DNA from: Variovorax sp. V93
Lineage (GTDB): Bacteria > Pseudomonadota > Gammaproteobacteria > Burkholderiales > Burkholderiaceae_C
Length of the DNA: 64,000 nt
Direction of reading: 5' to 3'
Assembly (NCBI RefSeq): GCF_041154485.1
Contig: NZ_AP028669.1
Span: forward strand, 4,030,001 to 4,094,000
In this document: positions 50,707-58,843 of the stretch, in pieces
How the letters are laid out: every line of letters starts with the position of its first letter
Position numbering within the stretch: the stretch's first letter is position 1
Notes under the pieces: generated by a model
Told to the model about the DNA's origin: nothing
The model's database searches: none
What the model saw: only the letters and a program-made list of their open reading frames with translations
Program-made: the position numbers and the translations under genes

Positions 50707-51912
50707 CTAGTTCGTTTTCGCGCCGGCCTGGAACCAGCGGCCGACCAGCGCGCGTTCTTCGTCGGTGATGCCGGTCGCGTTGTTCATCGGCATGATCTTC
50801 GTCACCACCACCTGCTGGTAGATGGCCTGCGCATGTGCTGCCACCTGCTCGGGCGAATCGACGCGCACGTTCTTCATCTGCACGGCCTCGCCGTGGCACA
50901 TGAAGCAGCGCTGCTCGAGCACCTTCTGCACGTCCTTGAACGCCACGGCGGGCGCCGCTGCCGAGGCGACGGGCGCGGCCGCCGGCTCGGGCTTCATCCA
51001 GACGATGGTGAGCCCCAGCACCACGATGCCGATCAGCGCATAGGGCAGCGGATTGCCCGCGTTGCCAAGCTTGAAGCGGTGCCGCACCACGAAGAACTGC
51101 CGGATCGCCGCGCCGCCCAGCATGATCAGCAGCAGCACGATCCAGTTGTACTTGTGGGTGTAGGTGAAGCTGTAGTGGTTGCTGAGCATCGCGAACAGCA
51201 CCGGCAGCGTGAAGTACGTGTTGTGCACGCTGCGCTGCTTGCCGCGCTGCCCGTGCACCGGATCGACCGGCCGGCCTTCACGCAGGGCCTGCACGTTCTT
51301 GCGCTGGCCCGGAATGATCCAGAAGAACACGTTGCCGCTCATCGTGGTGGCCATCATCGCGCCCACCAGCAGGAAGGCCGCGCGGCCCGCGAACCACTGG
51401 CAGGCCAGCCAGGTCGCGAACACGATGAAGAGCGCGATCAGCACGCCGACGATGGTGTCGCCGTTCTTGCGGCGGCCGAAGATCTGGCAGATGCCGTCGT
51501 AGACCATCCAGAACACGACGAAGAAGGCCAGCGCCACGCCGATGGCGGCGCCGGGCTGCCAGTCCATCTTCGACTTGTCGATCAGGTAGGTGCTCGCGTT
51601 CCACAGGTACGACATGGTGAAGAGCGCAAAGCCCGTGAGCCAGGTGCTGTAGCTCTCCCAGTACGACCAGTGCAGGTGGTCCGGCAGCCTCTTGGGCGCC
51701 AGCGCGTACTTCTGCATGTTGTAGAAGCCGCCGCCGTGCACGGCCCACTGCTCCCCGCCCACGCCCTTGTCGAGCGACTCGGCGTCCTGCGGCTTCTCGA
51801 GGCTGTTGTCCAGCATCACGAAGTAGAAGGAAGCGCCGATCCAGGCGATGGCGGTGATGACGTGGACCCAGCGCAGCAGCAGGTTGGCCCAGTCGAGGTA
51901 ATAGCTTTCCAT
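50707..51912 (-). CDS. puuD: PuuD-type membrane urate hydroxylase with C-terminal cytochrome c
   Basis: A 401-residue inner-membrane urate oxidase of the PuuD family, distinct from soluble uricases. The N-terminal ~310 residues hold about eight membrane segments (for example VHVITAIAWIGASFYFVML, residues 16-34) with conserved His residues (H17, H79 region, H246) likely binding haem, and a family signature GNVFFWIIPGQRKNVQAL. A Pro/Ala linker leads to a periplasmic cytochrome c domain with CFMCH (336-340) and a Met ligand near KIMPMNNATG. It converts urate to 5-hydroxyisourate, passing electrons to the respiratory chain. Precedes the glycerate kinase gene; operator-like sequence lies 149-171 bp upstream of its start. 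Confidence 0.93.
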   Translation of the reverse strand: MESYYLDWANLLLRWVHVITAIAWIGASFYFVMLDNSLEKPQDAESLDKGVGGEQWAVHGGGFYNMQKYALAPKRLPDHLHWSYWESYSTWLTGFALFTMSYLWNASTYLIDKSKMDWQPGAAIGVALAFFVVFWMVYDGICQIFGRRKNGDTIVGVLIALFIVFATWLACQWFAGRAAFLLVGAMMATTMSGNVFFWIIPGQRKNVQALREGRPVDPVHGQRGKQRSVHNTYFTLPVLFAMLSNHYSFTYTHKYNWIVLLLIMLGGAAIRQFFVVRHRFKLGNAGNPLPYALIGIVVLGLTIVWMKPEPAAAPVASAAAPAVAFKDVQKVLEQRCFMCHGEAVQMKNVRVDSPEQVAAHAQAIYQQVVVTKIMPMNNATGITDEERALVGRWFQAGAKTN

Positions 51913-52060
51913 GTGGTGCTCTCTCTCAACCCCTTCGGCGCGTGGGAACGCCGCGAAGGGGTTTCTTCAGCCTGCTCACCACTGCGGGCGCTGTAAGCAG
52001 AGAAAGTGCCGCGAACGCAGGCTCCATGAAAAAATGGGCCTCGCTCCGCTGCGGCTTGTT

Positions 52061-52083
52061 GTGGACCGAAAGTGTATACAGTT
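52061..52083. promoter_or_regulatory. Candidate GntR operator upstream of puuD (TGTATACA)
   Basis: GTGGACCGAAAGTGTATACAGTT. The 15-nt core AAAGTGTATACAGTT (52069-52083) is identical to 54053-54067 in the hiuH/gntR divergent promoter, and both are preceded by GTGGAC. It contains the 8-bp palindrome TGTATACA (52073-52080) typical of GntR/FCD regulator sites. It lies 149-171 bp upstream of puuD, in the 224-bp gap between puuD and xdhC. The rest of this gap shows no other recognisable feature. Confidence 0.6.
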
Positions 52084-52136
52084 TTGGCAAGTGACGGGAT
52101 GCTTTTTTGATGGCGTCGCCGCCGGGAAAACCCTGT

Positions 52137-52943
52137 TCAGCCCAGCGATTGCAACAACTGTGCCGCCACCGCCACCGCGATCACCTCGGGCTCCTTGCCC
52201 GTGATGCCGGGCACGCCGATCGGGCAGGTGATGCGGGCCAGCTCGTCGGGCGTGAAGCCCCGCGCCTCGAGCCGGTGGCTGAAGGTGGCCCACTTGGTCT
52301 TGCTGCCGATCAGGCCGATGTAGGGCAGGTCGCCGTGCGCGCGCAGGCGCTTCAGGCAGGCGATGACGATGTCCAGGTCTTCGGCGTGGCTGAAGCTCAT
52401 GATCAGCACGCGGCTGCCCGGCGCGAGCCCGGCCACGGCGTCCTGCACGGGCTCCGAATGCTCGGTCTCGATCTGCGCCGGCAGCGCCTCGGGAAACACG
52501 CCGTCGCGGCTGTCGATCCAGCGCACCGAAAACGGCAGCCCCGCCAGCAGCCGCGCGAGCGCCGCGCCCACGTGGCCGCCGCCGAACAGCGCCACGGGCT
52601 GGAGCTGCGCGACCAGCTCACGCTGCAAGGCCGGCGCATCGGCGGCCGTGATGCGGCGGTACGAGAGAAACACCACGCCGCCGCAGCACTGGCCCAGGCT
52701 CGGGCCGAGCGGATAGCGTTCGACGCCGTCGATGGCGCGCCGCCCGGCGAGCAGTTCGCGCGCTTCCTGCGTGGCCTGGAACTCGAGCTGGCCGCCGCCG
52801 ATGGTGCCCGTGAGCCCTTCGGCCCACACCGCCATCCAGGTGCCCGCCTCGCGCGGCGCCGAGCCCTGCGTGGATTCGACGCGCACCAGCACCGCGTCTT
52901 CGCGGGCCAGGCGTGCCATCAGCTGATCGACCAGGCCGTTCAT
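52137..52943 (-). CDS. xdhC: Xanthine dehydrogenase accessory protein XdhC
   Basis: A 268-residue chaperone that binds Mo cofactor, helps its sulphuration and inserts it into XdhB. The family N terminus (VLVRVESTQGSAPREAGTWMAV) and the Rossmann-like half (LFGGGHVGAALARLLAGLPF; VLIMSFSHAEDLDIVIACLKR; YIGLIGSKTKWATF) are clear. Normally xdhC follows xdhB; here it is placed with the urate-degradation genes, 18 kb from xdhAB. Co-directional with puuD downstream, suggesting joint control. Divergent from a small lipoprotein gene at 52997. Confidence 0.93.
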   Translation of the reverse strand: MNGLVDQLMARLAREDAVLVRVESTQGSAPREAGTWMAVWAEGLTGTIGGGQLEFQATQEARELLAGRRAIDGVERYPLGPSLGQCCGGVVFLSYRRITAADAPALQRELVAQLQPVALFGGGHVGAALARLLAGLPFSVRWIDSRDGVFPEALPAQIETEHSEPVQDAVAGLAPGSRVLIMSFSHAEDLDIVIACLKRLRAHGDLPYIGLIGSKTKWATFSHRLEARGFTPDELARITCPIGVPGITGKEPEVIAVAVAAQLLQSLG

Positions 52944-52996
52944 TCTCGATACCTTCGGTTGCGGGGGTGCGGGTGACTCACGGTATAAACCAGACG

Positions 52997-53497
52997 ATGA
53001 ACCGTCAGCTTACGCCGCGCCGTCTCGCCCTCCTGGCCTCTTCCCTTTGTGCCCTCTGGATCGCCGGATGCGGCACCACCGGTTCGGTGCCCGGCCAGCT
53101 CAGCAGCGCCACGGCCGACCGCGGCGCCAGCGGCCCCGCGCCGCGCGCGTCCAACGCGGCTACCGCGCGCGACTACCGGCGCGATGCCGCGCGCCATATC
53201 TACGAGATCAACCGCTCGCGCATCTATGGCGGCCAGCTGCCGCCGCTGCTCTATGCCGTGGGCACGCTGCAGGTGAATCTCGATGCCGGCGGCCGCGTGG
53301 TGTCGATGCACTGGATGCGCGCGCCCAAGCATGCGCCCGAGGTCGTCGCCGAGATCGAACGCATGGTGCTGAAGGCCGCGCCCTTCCCCGCCGCCACCCG
53401 TCTCGGGCCGGTCACCTGGACCGACACCTGGCTCTGGGACAAGAGCGGGCGCTTCCAGCTCGATACGCTGACGGAAGGTCAGCAGCAGGGGGACTGA
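52997..53497 (+). CDS. Lipoprotein with TonB-C-terminal-like fold, unknown function
   Basis: A 166-residue lipoprotein (signal 1-23, lipobox WIAGC with Cys at about 24-25), a Ser/Ala-rich linker and a ~95-residue domain whose LYAVGTLQVNLDAGGRVVSMHWMRAPKHAPEVVAEIERMVLKAAPFP pattern (spelled here by its ends, residues ~90-140) resembles the C-terminal domain of TonB/TolA-like energy-transducer proteins. It is probably periplasmic and anchored in the outer membrane. No genomic clue to its partner; divergent from xdhC with 54 bp between starts. Confidence 0.6.
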   Translation: MNRQLTPRRLALLASSLCALWIAGCGTTGSVPGQLSSATADRGASGPAPRASNAATARDYRRDAARHIYEINRSRIYGGQLPPLLYAVGTLQVNLDAGGRVVSMHWMRAPKHAPEVVAEIERMVLKAAPFPAATRLGPVTWTDTWLWDKSGRFQLDTLTEGQQQGD

Positions 53498-53521
53498 GCG
53501 CGAGCCGAGTCCCCGGTTTGG

Positions 53522-53622
53522 CTCCCTCCCCTTCCGGGGGAGGGTTGGGGTGGGGGCACGCGGCGCATCCATCGGGCACGGGGGCAGCCCCCATCCCGGC
53601 CTTCCCCCGGAAGGGGAAGGAG
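53522..53622. repeat. Imperfect palindromic intergenic element
   Basis: Two ~37-bp inverted arms: CTCCCTCCCCTTCCGGGG... at 53522-53558 and its near complement at 53587-53622 (four or five mismatches), with a 28-nt loop. It lies in the 155-bp gap between convergent genes, where a single strong RNA hairpin would form in both directions. Such GC-rich intergenic palindromes are common in Comamonadaceae genomes, where they may act as terminators or belong to REP-like families. It shares no sequence with the repeat at 26 and 47 kb. Confidence 0.65.
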
Positions 53623-53652
53623 CAATACCTCCCCCTTTGACTCCGTGGACGA

Positions 53653-54003
53653 TCACGACCCGCGGTAGGTCGAGTAGCTCCACGGGCTCACCAGCAGCGG
53701 CACGTGGTAGTGCTGGTCGGTGTGCGCCACGCCGAAGTCCAGCGACACCTTGTTCAGGAAGTTGGGCTCGGGCAGCTTCACGCCGCGCGCCTTGAAGTAG
53801 CCCGCCACGTCGAACACCAGCCGGTAGGTGCCGGCCTTGAGCGAGTGGCTGTCGTAGAGCGGCGCGTCGCTGCGGCCGTCCGAATTCAGCGTGAAGCGCT
53901 TCACCAGCGTGGCGTCGTCGCCCTGGGTGGTGTACAGCGCCACCTCCATGCCGGCCGCGGGGCCGCCGTGCATCGTGTCCAGTACGTGAGTGCTCAAGCC
54001 CAT
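53653..54003 (-). CDS. hiuH: 5-hydroxyisourate hydrolase (transthyretin-like)
   Basis: A 116-residue transthyretin-like protein that opens 5-hydroxyisourate to OHCU, the second step after urate oxidation. The start MGLSTHVLDTMHGGPAAGM contains the conserved His, and the C terminus ends with the diagnostic YSTYRGS (110-116). Length is normal for bacterial HIUase with no signal peptide. SD: GAAGGAGCACC region just before the ATG at 54001-54003. It is divergent from the gntR gene, sharing a promoter with a TGTATACA operator, and the downstream enzymes are in the gntR operon. Confidence 0.95.
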   Translation of the reverse strand: MGLSTHVLDTMHGGPAAGMEVALYTTQGDDATLVKRFTLNSDGRSDAPLYDSHSLKAGTYRLVFDVAGYFKARGVKLPEPNFLNKVSLDFGVAHTDQHYHVPLLVSPWSYSTYRGS

Positions 54004-54045
54004 GGGGTGCTCCTTCGAAGGTCGAATCAGGTGCGGGAAATTCCG

Positions 54046-54067
54046 GTGGACAAAAGTGTATACAGTT
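54046..54067. promoter_or_regulatory. GntR operator in the hiuH/gntR divergent promoter (TGTATACA)
   Basis: GTGGACAAAAGTGTATACAGTT, with palindrome TGTATACA at 54057-54064. The 15-nt core is identical to the site upstream of puuD. It is centred 57 bp upstream of the hiuH start and ends 19 bp before the gntR ATG at 54086, a position at which a GntR protein could block both promoters. Confidence 0.65.
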
Positions 54068-54085
54068 ACCGGCTTTGGGTCTATC

Positions 54086-54760
54086 ATGAAAAACATGGAG
54101 TCCTCCACCACCCGTTCGATCGTCGACGCGCTCACCAAGGCGATCGTCGAGCACCGGCTGCAGCCCGGCACCAAGCTGGCCGAGCAGAAGCTGGCCGACC
54201 ACTTCGGCGTGTCGCGCACGCTGGTGCGCCAGGCGCTGTTCCAGCTGTCGCAGAACAAGCTCATCCGCCTGGAGCCCGCACGCGGCGCCTTCGTGGCGGC
54301 CCCGGCGGTCGACGAGGCCAGGCAGGTGTTCGCGGTGCGCCGCATGCTCGAGGCCGAAATGACGCGCGAGTTCGTTCGCACCGTCACGCCGGCCAAGATC
54401 AAGGCGCTCAAGGAGCACGTGGCGCTGGAGAAGTCCGCCGTGTCGGGCGAGGACATCTCGGGCCGCACCGAGCTGCTCGGCGACTTCCACGTGCGCATGG
54501 CCGAGCTCATGGGCAACCAGGTGCTGGCGCAGATCCTCGGCGAGCTGATCTCGCGCTGCGCCCTCATCACGCTCATGTACCAGAGCACCAGCGCGGCCGA
54601 GCACTCCAACGACGAGCACGCCGACATCGTGAAGGCGCTGGCCGCGCGCGACGAAGAGCGCGCCGTGCGCCTCATGACCGAACACCTGGAGCACGTCGAG
54701 GCCAACCTGACCTTCGACCGCAAGGTGCCGACCAACGACATCTCGCTTGCACTGTCCTGA
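54086..54760 (+). CDS. GntR-family regulator (FCD domain), probable repressor of urate/allantoin genes
   Basis: A 224-residue regulator. N-terminal winged HTH: TKLAEQKLADHFGVSRTLVRQALFQL (spelled by its ends, residues ~29-54); C-terminal all-helical FCD effector domain with metal-binding His and Asp (LLGDFHVRMAEL, NDEHADIVKALAARD, LMTEHLEHVE). It heads the operon gntR-puuE-uraD/allC-M20 (8-11 bp or overlapping junctions), and two TGTATACA sites nearby make it the most likely regulator of the urate-to-allantoate genes, with urate, allantoin or glyoxylate as possible effectors. Start at 54086 (MKNMESS); 54095 is an alternative. Confidence 0.88.
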   Translation: MKNMESSTTRSIVDALTKAIVEHRLQPGTKLAEQKLADHFGVSRTLVRQALFQLSQNKLIRLEPARGAFVAAPAVDEARQVFAVRRMLEAEMTREFVRTVTPAKIKALKEHVALEKSAVSGEDISGRTELLGDFHVRMAELMGNQVLAQILGELISRCALITLMYQSTSAAEHSNDEHADIVKALAARDEERAVRLMTEHLEHVEANLTFDRKVPTNDISLALS

Positions 54761-54767
54761 ACATTCC

Positions 54768-55739
54768 ATGACCGTCTACGACACCACCCTGCCCTACCCG
54801 CGCGACCTCGTCGGCTACGGCCGCAACCCACCCCATGCCCAGTGGCCTGGCGGCGCGCGCATCGCGGTGCAGTTCGTCCTCAACTACGAAGAGGGCGGCG
54901 AAAACGCCACGCTGCACGGCGACGCGGGCTCCGAGCAGTTCCTTTCGGAGATGTTCAATCCGGCGAGCTTCCCGGACCGCCACATCAGCATGGAAGGCAT
55001 CTACGAATACGGCTCGCGCGCGGGCGTCTGGCGCATCCTGCGCGAGTTCGAGAAGCGCGGCCTGCCGCTCACCGTGTTCGGCGTGGGCATGGCGCTCGAG
55101 CGCTACCCCGAGCTGGCCGCGGCCTTCAAGGAACTCGGCCACGAGATCGCCTGCCACGGCTGGCGCTGGATCCACTACCAGAACCTCGACGAGGCCACCG
55201 AGCGCGAGCACATGCGCCTGGGCATGGAAGCCATCGAGAAGCTCACGGGCGAGCGCGCCCTGGGCTGGTACACCGGCCGCGACAGCCCGCGCACGCGCCG
55301 CCTCGTGGCCGACTACGGCGGCTTCGAATACGACAGCGACTACTACGGCGATGACCTGCCCTTCTGGATGAAGGTGCAGAAGACCGACGGCACCGTGGTA
55401 CCGCAGCTCATCGTGCCCTACACGCTCGACTGCAACGACATGCGCTTTGCGCTGCCGCAGGGCTACTCGCACGCCGACCCGTTCTTCCAGTACATGAAGG
55501 ACAGCTTCGACGCGCTCTATGCCGAAGGCGACCCGCAAGGCGACAACAGCCCCAAGATGATGAGCATCGGCATGCACTGCCGCCTGCTCGGGCGGCCCGG
55601 CCGCATCACCGCGCTGCAGCGCTTTCTCGATCACATCGGCCAGCACGAGGGCGTGTGGGTCTGCCGGCGCGTGGACATCGCGCGCCACTGGAAGCAGGCG
55701 CATCCCTTCGAAGCGGCCGCCACAGGAGACCCGTCATGA
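54768..55739 (+). CDS. puuE: PuuE-type allantoinase (polysaccharide-deacetylase fold)
   Basis: A 323-residue metal-dependent allantoinase unrelated to AllB-type amidohydrolases. It has the NodB/CE4 fold: MTVYDTTLPYPRDLVGYGRN is the conserved PuuE N terminus, with ISMEGIYEYGSRAGVWRIL, ACHGWRWIHYQ and IGMHCRLLGRPGRITALQRF (catalytic and metal-binding segments, each spelled by its ends). It hydrolyses allantoin to allantoate. It starts 7 bp after gntR and its stop overlaps the next gene by 4 bp (ATGA). Confidence 0.95.
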   Translation: MTVYDTTLPYPRDLVGYGRNPPHAQWPGGARIAVQFVLNYEEGGENATLHGDAGSEQFLSEMFNPASFPDRHISMEGIYEYGSRAGVWRILREFEKRGLPLTVFGVGMALERYPELAAAFKELGHEIACHGWRWIHYQNLDEATEREHMRLGMEAIEKLTGERALGWYTGRDSPRTRRLVADYGGFEYDSDYYGDDLPFWMKVQKTDGTVVPQLIVPYTLDCNDMRFALPQGYSHADPFFQYMKDSFDALYAEGDPQGDNSPKMMSIGMHCRLLGRPGRITALQRFLDHIGQHEGVWVCRRVDIARHWKQAHPFEAAATGDPS

Positions 55740-57514
55740 GCCTGACCCTCGACCAACTGAACGCCGCAACGCCGGGCGATGCCCTGGCGATGCTCGACGG
55801 CACCTACGAACATTCGCCGTGGATCGCCGAGCGCGCGCTCGCAGCGCGCCCGTTCCGCTCGCTCGCGCAGCTGAAGCATGCGCTCGTGCAGGCGGTGGCC
55901 GCGGCCTCGGCCGACGAAAAGCTGGGACTGATCCGCGCCCACCCCGAACTCGCGGGCAAGGCCATGGTCAGCAAGACGCTCACGGCCGAATCGACCCATG
56001 AGCAGGGCAAGGCCGGCCTGACCGACTGCACGCCCGAAGAGTTCGCGAAGATCCAGCAGCTCAATGCCGACTACAACGCGAAGTTCGGCTTTCCGTTCAT
56101 CCTGGCGGTGCGCGGGCCGCGCGGCACGGGGCTTTCGAAGCGCGAGATCATCGACACCTTCGAGCGCCGGCTGCACCATCACCCGGACTTCGAGCTTGGC
56201 GAGGCGCTGCGCAACATCCACCGCATCGCCGAGATCCGGCTCGACGACAAGTTCGGCGCCGATGTCTCGCTCGGCAACGACGTGTGGGACTGGCACGAAG
56301 CGCTCTCGGCGCACACCGACCCGGGCTATGCCGAGAAGGGCCAGCTCACCGTCACCTACCTGACCGATGCGCACCGCGCCTGCGCCGCGCAAATTTCAAA
56401 CCTGATGCGCGATTGCGGCTTCGACTCGGTGCACATCGATGCGGTCGGCAATGTGGTCGGGCGCTACGAAGGCGCGACGCCCGGTGCCAAGGCGCTGCTC
56501 ACCGGCTCGCACTACGACACCGTGCGCAACGGCGGCAAATACGACGGCCGCCTGGGCATCTTCGTGGCCGTAGCCTGCGTGCGCGAGCTCAAGCGCCAGG
56601 GCCGGCGCCTGCCGTTCGCATTCGAGGTGGTGGGCTTTGCCGAGGAAGAAGGCCAGCGCTACAAGGCCACCTTCCTGGGATCGGGCGCGCTCATCGGCCA
56701 CTTCGATCCGCGCTGGCTCGACCAGAAGGATGCCGACGGCATCACCATGCGCGAGGCCATGCGGCACGCGGGCCTGAAGGAAGAAGAAATTCCGAAGATC
56801 CAGCGCGACCCGGCGCGCTACCTCGGCTTCGTCGAGGTGCACATCGAACAGGGTCCGGTGCTCACCGAGCTCGACGTTCCCCTGGGCATCGTCACCTCCA
56901 TCAACGGCGGCGTGCGCTACGTGGGCGAGATGATCGGCATGGCCAGCCATGCCGGCACCACGCCGATGGGCCGGCGCCGCGATGCAGCCGCTGCGGTGGC
57001 CGAGCTGATCCTTTTCGCCGAGCAGCGTGCGGCGAAGGACGGCGACTCCGTCGCCACCGTGGGCATGCTCGAAGTGCCGAGCGGCTCGATCAACGTGGTG
57101 CCCGGACGCTGCAAGTTCAGCCTGGACATCCGCGCACCCAACGATCCGCAGCGCGACGCCGTGGTGCGCGACGTGCTGGCCGCGCTGCAGGAGATTGCCG
57201 ATCGCCGCGGCGTGCGCTTCGTCATCGAGGAGGCCATGCGCGCAGCCGCCGCACCCAGCGCCCCCGAATGGCAGCAGCGCTGGGAAAAGGCGGTCGAATC
57301 GCTCGGCGTGCCGCTCTTTCGCATGCCCAGCGGCGCCGGCCACGACGCCATGAAGCTGCACGAGGTGATGCCGCAGGCCATGCTCTTCGTGCGCGGCATC
57401 AACTCGGGCATCAGCCACAACCCGCTCGAATCGAGCACCAACGACGACATCCAGCTCGCGGTGCAGGCTTTCCAGCACCTGCTGGACAACCTCGCCGCCG
57501 AACAAGCCCACTGA
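55736..57514 (+). CDS. Fused OHCU decarboxylase and allantoate amidohydrolase
   Basis: A 592-residue bifunctional protein. Residues 1-170 are 2-oxo-4-hydroxy-4-carboxy-5-ureidoimidazoline decarboxylase (UraD): the catalytic His69 lies in RAHPELAGK and the C-terminal helix has LHHHPDFELGEALRNIHRIAEIRL (spelled by its ends). Residues ~180-590 are an M20-type allantoate amidohydrolase (AllC/HyuC): metal ligands in GSHYDTV (His259), Asp270 in GKYDGRLG, EEEGQRYK (Glu residues 303-305), and HIEQGPVL. It thus makes S-allantoin from OHCU and then hydrolyses allantoate, flanking the PuuE step. Fusions of these two domains occur in some betaproteobacteria. It overlaps puuE by 4 bp and precedes an M20 gene by 10 bp. 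Confidence 0.92.
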   Translation: MSLTLDQLNAATPGDALAMLDGTYEHSPWIAERALAARPFRSLAQLKHALVQAVAAASADEKLGLIRAHPELAGKAMVSKTLTAESTHEQGKAGLTDCTPEEFAKIQQLNADYNAKFGFPFILAVRGPRGTGLSKREIIDTFERRLHHHPDFELGEALRNIHRIAEIRLDDKFGADVSLGNDVWDWHEALSAHTDPGYAEKGQLTVTYLTDAHRACAAQISNLMRDCGFDSVHIDAVGNVVGRYEGATPGAKALLTGSHYDTVRNGGKYDGRLGIFVAVACVRELKRQGRRLPFAFEVVGFAEEEGQRYKATFLGSGALIGHFDPRWLDQKDADGITMREAMRHAGLKEEEIPKIQRDPARYLGFVEVHIEQGPVLTELDVPLGIVTSINGGVRYVGEMIGMASHAGTTPMGRRRDAAAAVAELILFAEQRAAKDGDSVATVGMLEVPSGSINVVPGRCKFSLDIRAPNDPQRDAVVRDVLAALQEIADRRGVRFVIEEAMRAAAAPSAPEWQQRWEKAVESLGVPLFRMPSGAGHDAMKLHEVMPQAMLFVRGINSGISHNPLESSTNDDIQLAVQAFQHLLDNLAAEQAH

Positions 57515-57524
57515 AAAGAAAACC

Positions 57525-58760
57525 ATGACCGACTACGCCAAGCTCGACGCCTGGATCGACGCCCACTTCGACGAGGAAGTGCAGTTCCTGCAGCAACTGG
57601 TGCAGGTGCCCACCGACACGCCGCCCGGCAACAATGCGCCGCATGCCGAGCGCACGGCCGAGCTGCTGAAGGACTTCGGCCTGGAGGCAGAGAAGCACGC
57701 CGTGCCTGCGCAGGAAGTGAAGGACTACGGCCTCGAGTCGATCACCAACCTGATCGTGCGCCGCAAGTACGGCAAGGACGGCGACGGTGGCCGCACCGTG
57801 GCCCTGAACGCCCACGGCGACGTGGTGCCCCCGGGCGAAGGCTGGACGCACGACCCCTACGGCGGCGAGATTGCCGACGGCAGCCTCTACGGCCGCGCGG
57901 CCGCCGTGAGCAAGAGCGACTTCGCGAGCTTCACCTTCGCGCTGCGCGCGCTCGAGGCCGTGGCCAGGCCCGCCAGGGGCAGCGTCGAACTGCACTTCAC
58001 CTACGACGAGGAATTCGGCGGCATCCTCGGCCCGGGCTGGCTGCTCAAGCAGGGCCTGACCAAGCCCGACCTGATGATCGCGGCCGGCTTCAGCTACGAA
58101 GTGGTCACCGCCCACAACGGCTGCCTGCAGATGGAAGTGACGGTGCACGGCAAGATGGCCCACGCCGCCATCCCCACCACCGGCGTCGATGCGCTGCAGG
58201 GCGCGGTGAAGATCCTCAATGCGCTCTACGCGCAGAACACGCTCTACCAGCAGGTGACGTCGAAGGTCGAGGGCATCACGCACCCCTACCTCAACGTCGG
58301 CCGCATCGAAGGCGGCACCAACACCAACGTGGTGCCCGGCAAGGTGGTGTTCAAGCTCGACCGCCGAATGATCCCCGAAGAGAACCCGGCCGAGGTCGAA
58401 GCCACCATCCGCCAGGTGATCGCCGGTGCGGCCGCGGAAAGCACCGGCATCACGGTCGAGATCAAACGCCTGCTGCTGGCCAATTCGATGAAACCGCTGG
58501 CCGGCAACAAGCCGCTGGTCGATGCGATCCAGAAGCACGGCCAGCAAGTCTTCGGCGAGCCGATCAAGGCCATGGGCACGCCGCTGTACACCGACGTACG
58601 TCTCTATGGCGAAGCCGGCATTCCGGGCGTGATCTACGGCGCCGGCCCGCGCACCGTGCTCGAGTCGCACGCCAAGCGCAGCGACGAGCGCGTGGTGCTC
58701 GAGGACCTGCGCCGCGCCACCAAGGTGATTGCGCGCACGCTGAGCGACCTGCTGGCCTGA
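57525..58760 (+). CDS. M20-family metallohydrolase (ArgE/DapE-like)
   Basis: A 411-residue binuclear zinc hydrolase. Metal ligands are seen in LNAHGDVVPPGEGW (His and Asp, about residues 92-96), TYDEEFGGILGPG (Glu pair), and the dimerisation domain begins near GCLQMEVTVHGKMAHAAIPTTGVDAL (spelled by its ends). Genes of this family act as N-acyl-amino acid deacylases, carboxypeptidases or ureidoglycolate-type amidases. It is the fourth gene of the gntR operon, 10 bp after the allantoate amidohydrolase. No ureidoglycolate lyase or ureidoglycine aminohydrolase gene is in the window, so it may perform one of the next steps. This role is inference; a general acylase is equally compatible with the sequence. 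Confidence 0.82.
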   Translation: MTDYAKLDAWIDAHFDEEVQFLQQLVQVPTDTPPGNNAPHAERTAELLKDFGLEAEKHAVPAQEVKDYGLESITNLIVRRKYGKDGDGGRTVALNAHGDVVPPGEGWTHDPYGGEIADGSLYGRAAAVSKSDFASFTFALRALEAVARPARGSVELHFTYDEEFGGILGPGWLLKQGLTKPDLMIAAGFSYEVVTAHNGCLQMEVTVHGKMAHAAIPTTGVDALQGAVKILNALYAQNTLYQQVTSKVEGITHPYLNVGRIEGGTNTNVVPGKVVFKLDRRMIPEENPAEVEATIRQVIAGAAAESTGITVEIKRLLLANSMKPLAGNKPLVDAIQKHGQQVFGEPIKAMGTPLYTDVRLYGEAGIPGVIYGAGPRTVLESHAKRSDERVVLEDLRRATKVIARTLSDLLA

Positions 58761-58843
58761 TCGAACGCAGCGCCCGCGTTGCGGGCGTCCGACGCCGCGC
58801 ATCAGTCGGCGCCTACAAGCGCCTTCGCGCCCCGGCGTGCAGC

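Noticed and set aside
58771..58787. Terminator after the M20 gene (CGCCCGC-GTT-GCGGGCG)
   Set aside because: The 7-bp stem is clear, but there is no T tract on either strand and GC-rich short palindromes are frequent here, so it is not listed as a terminator.
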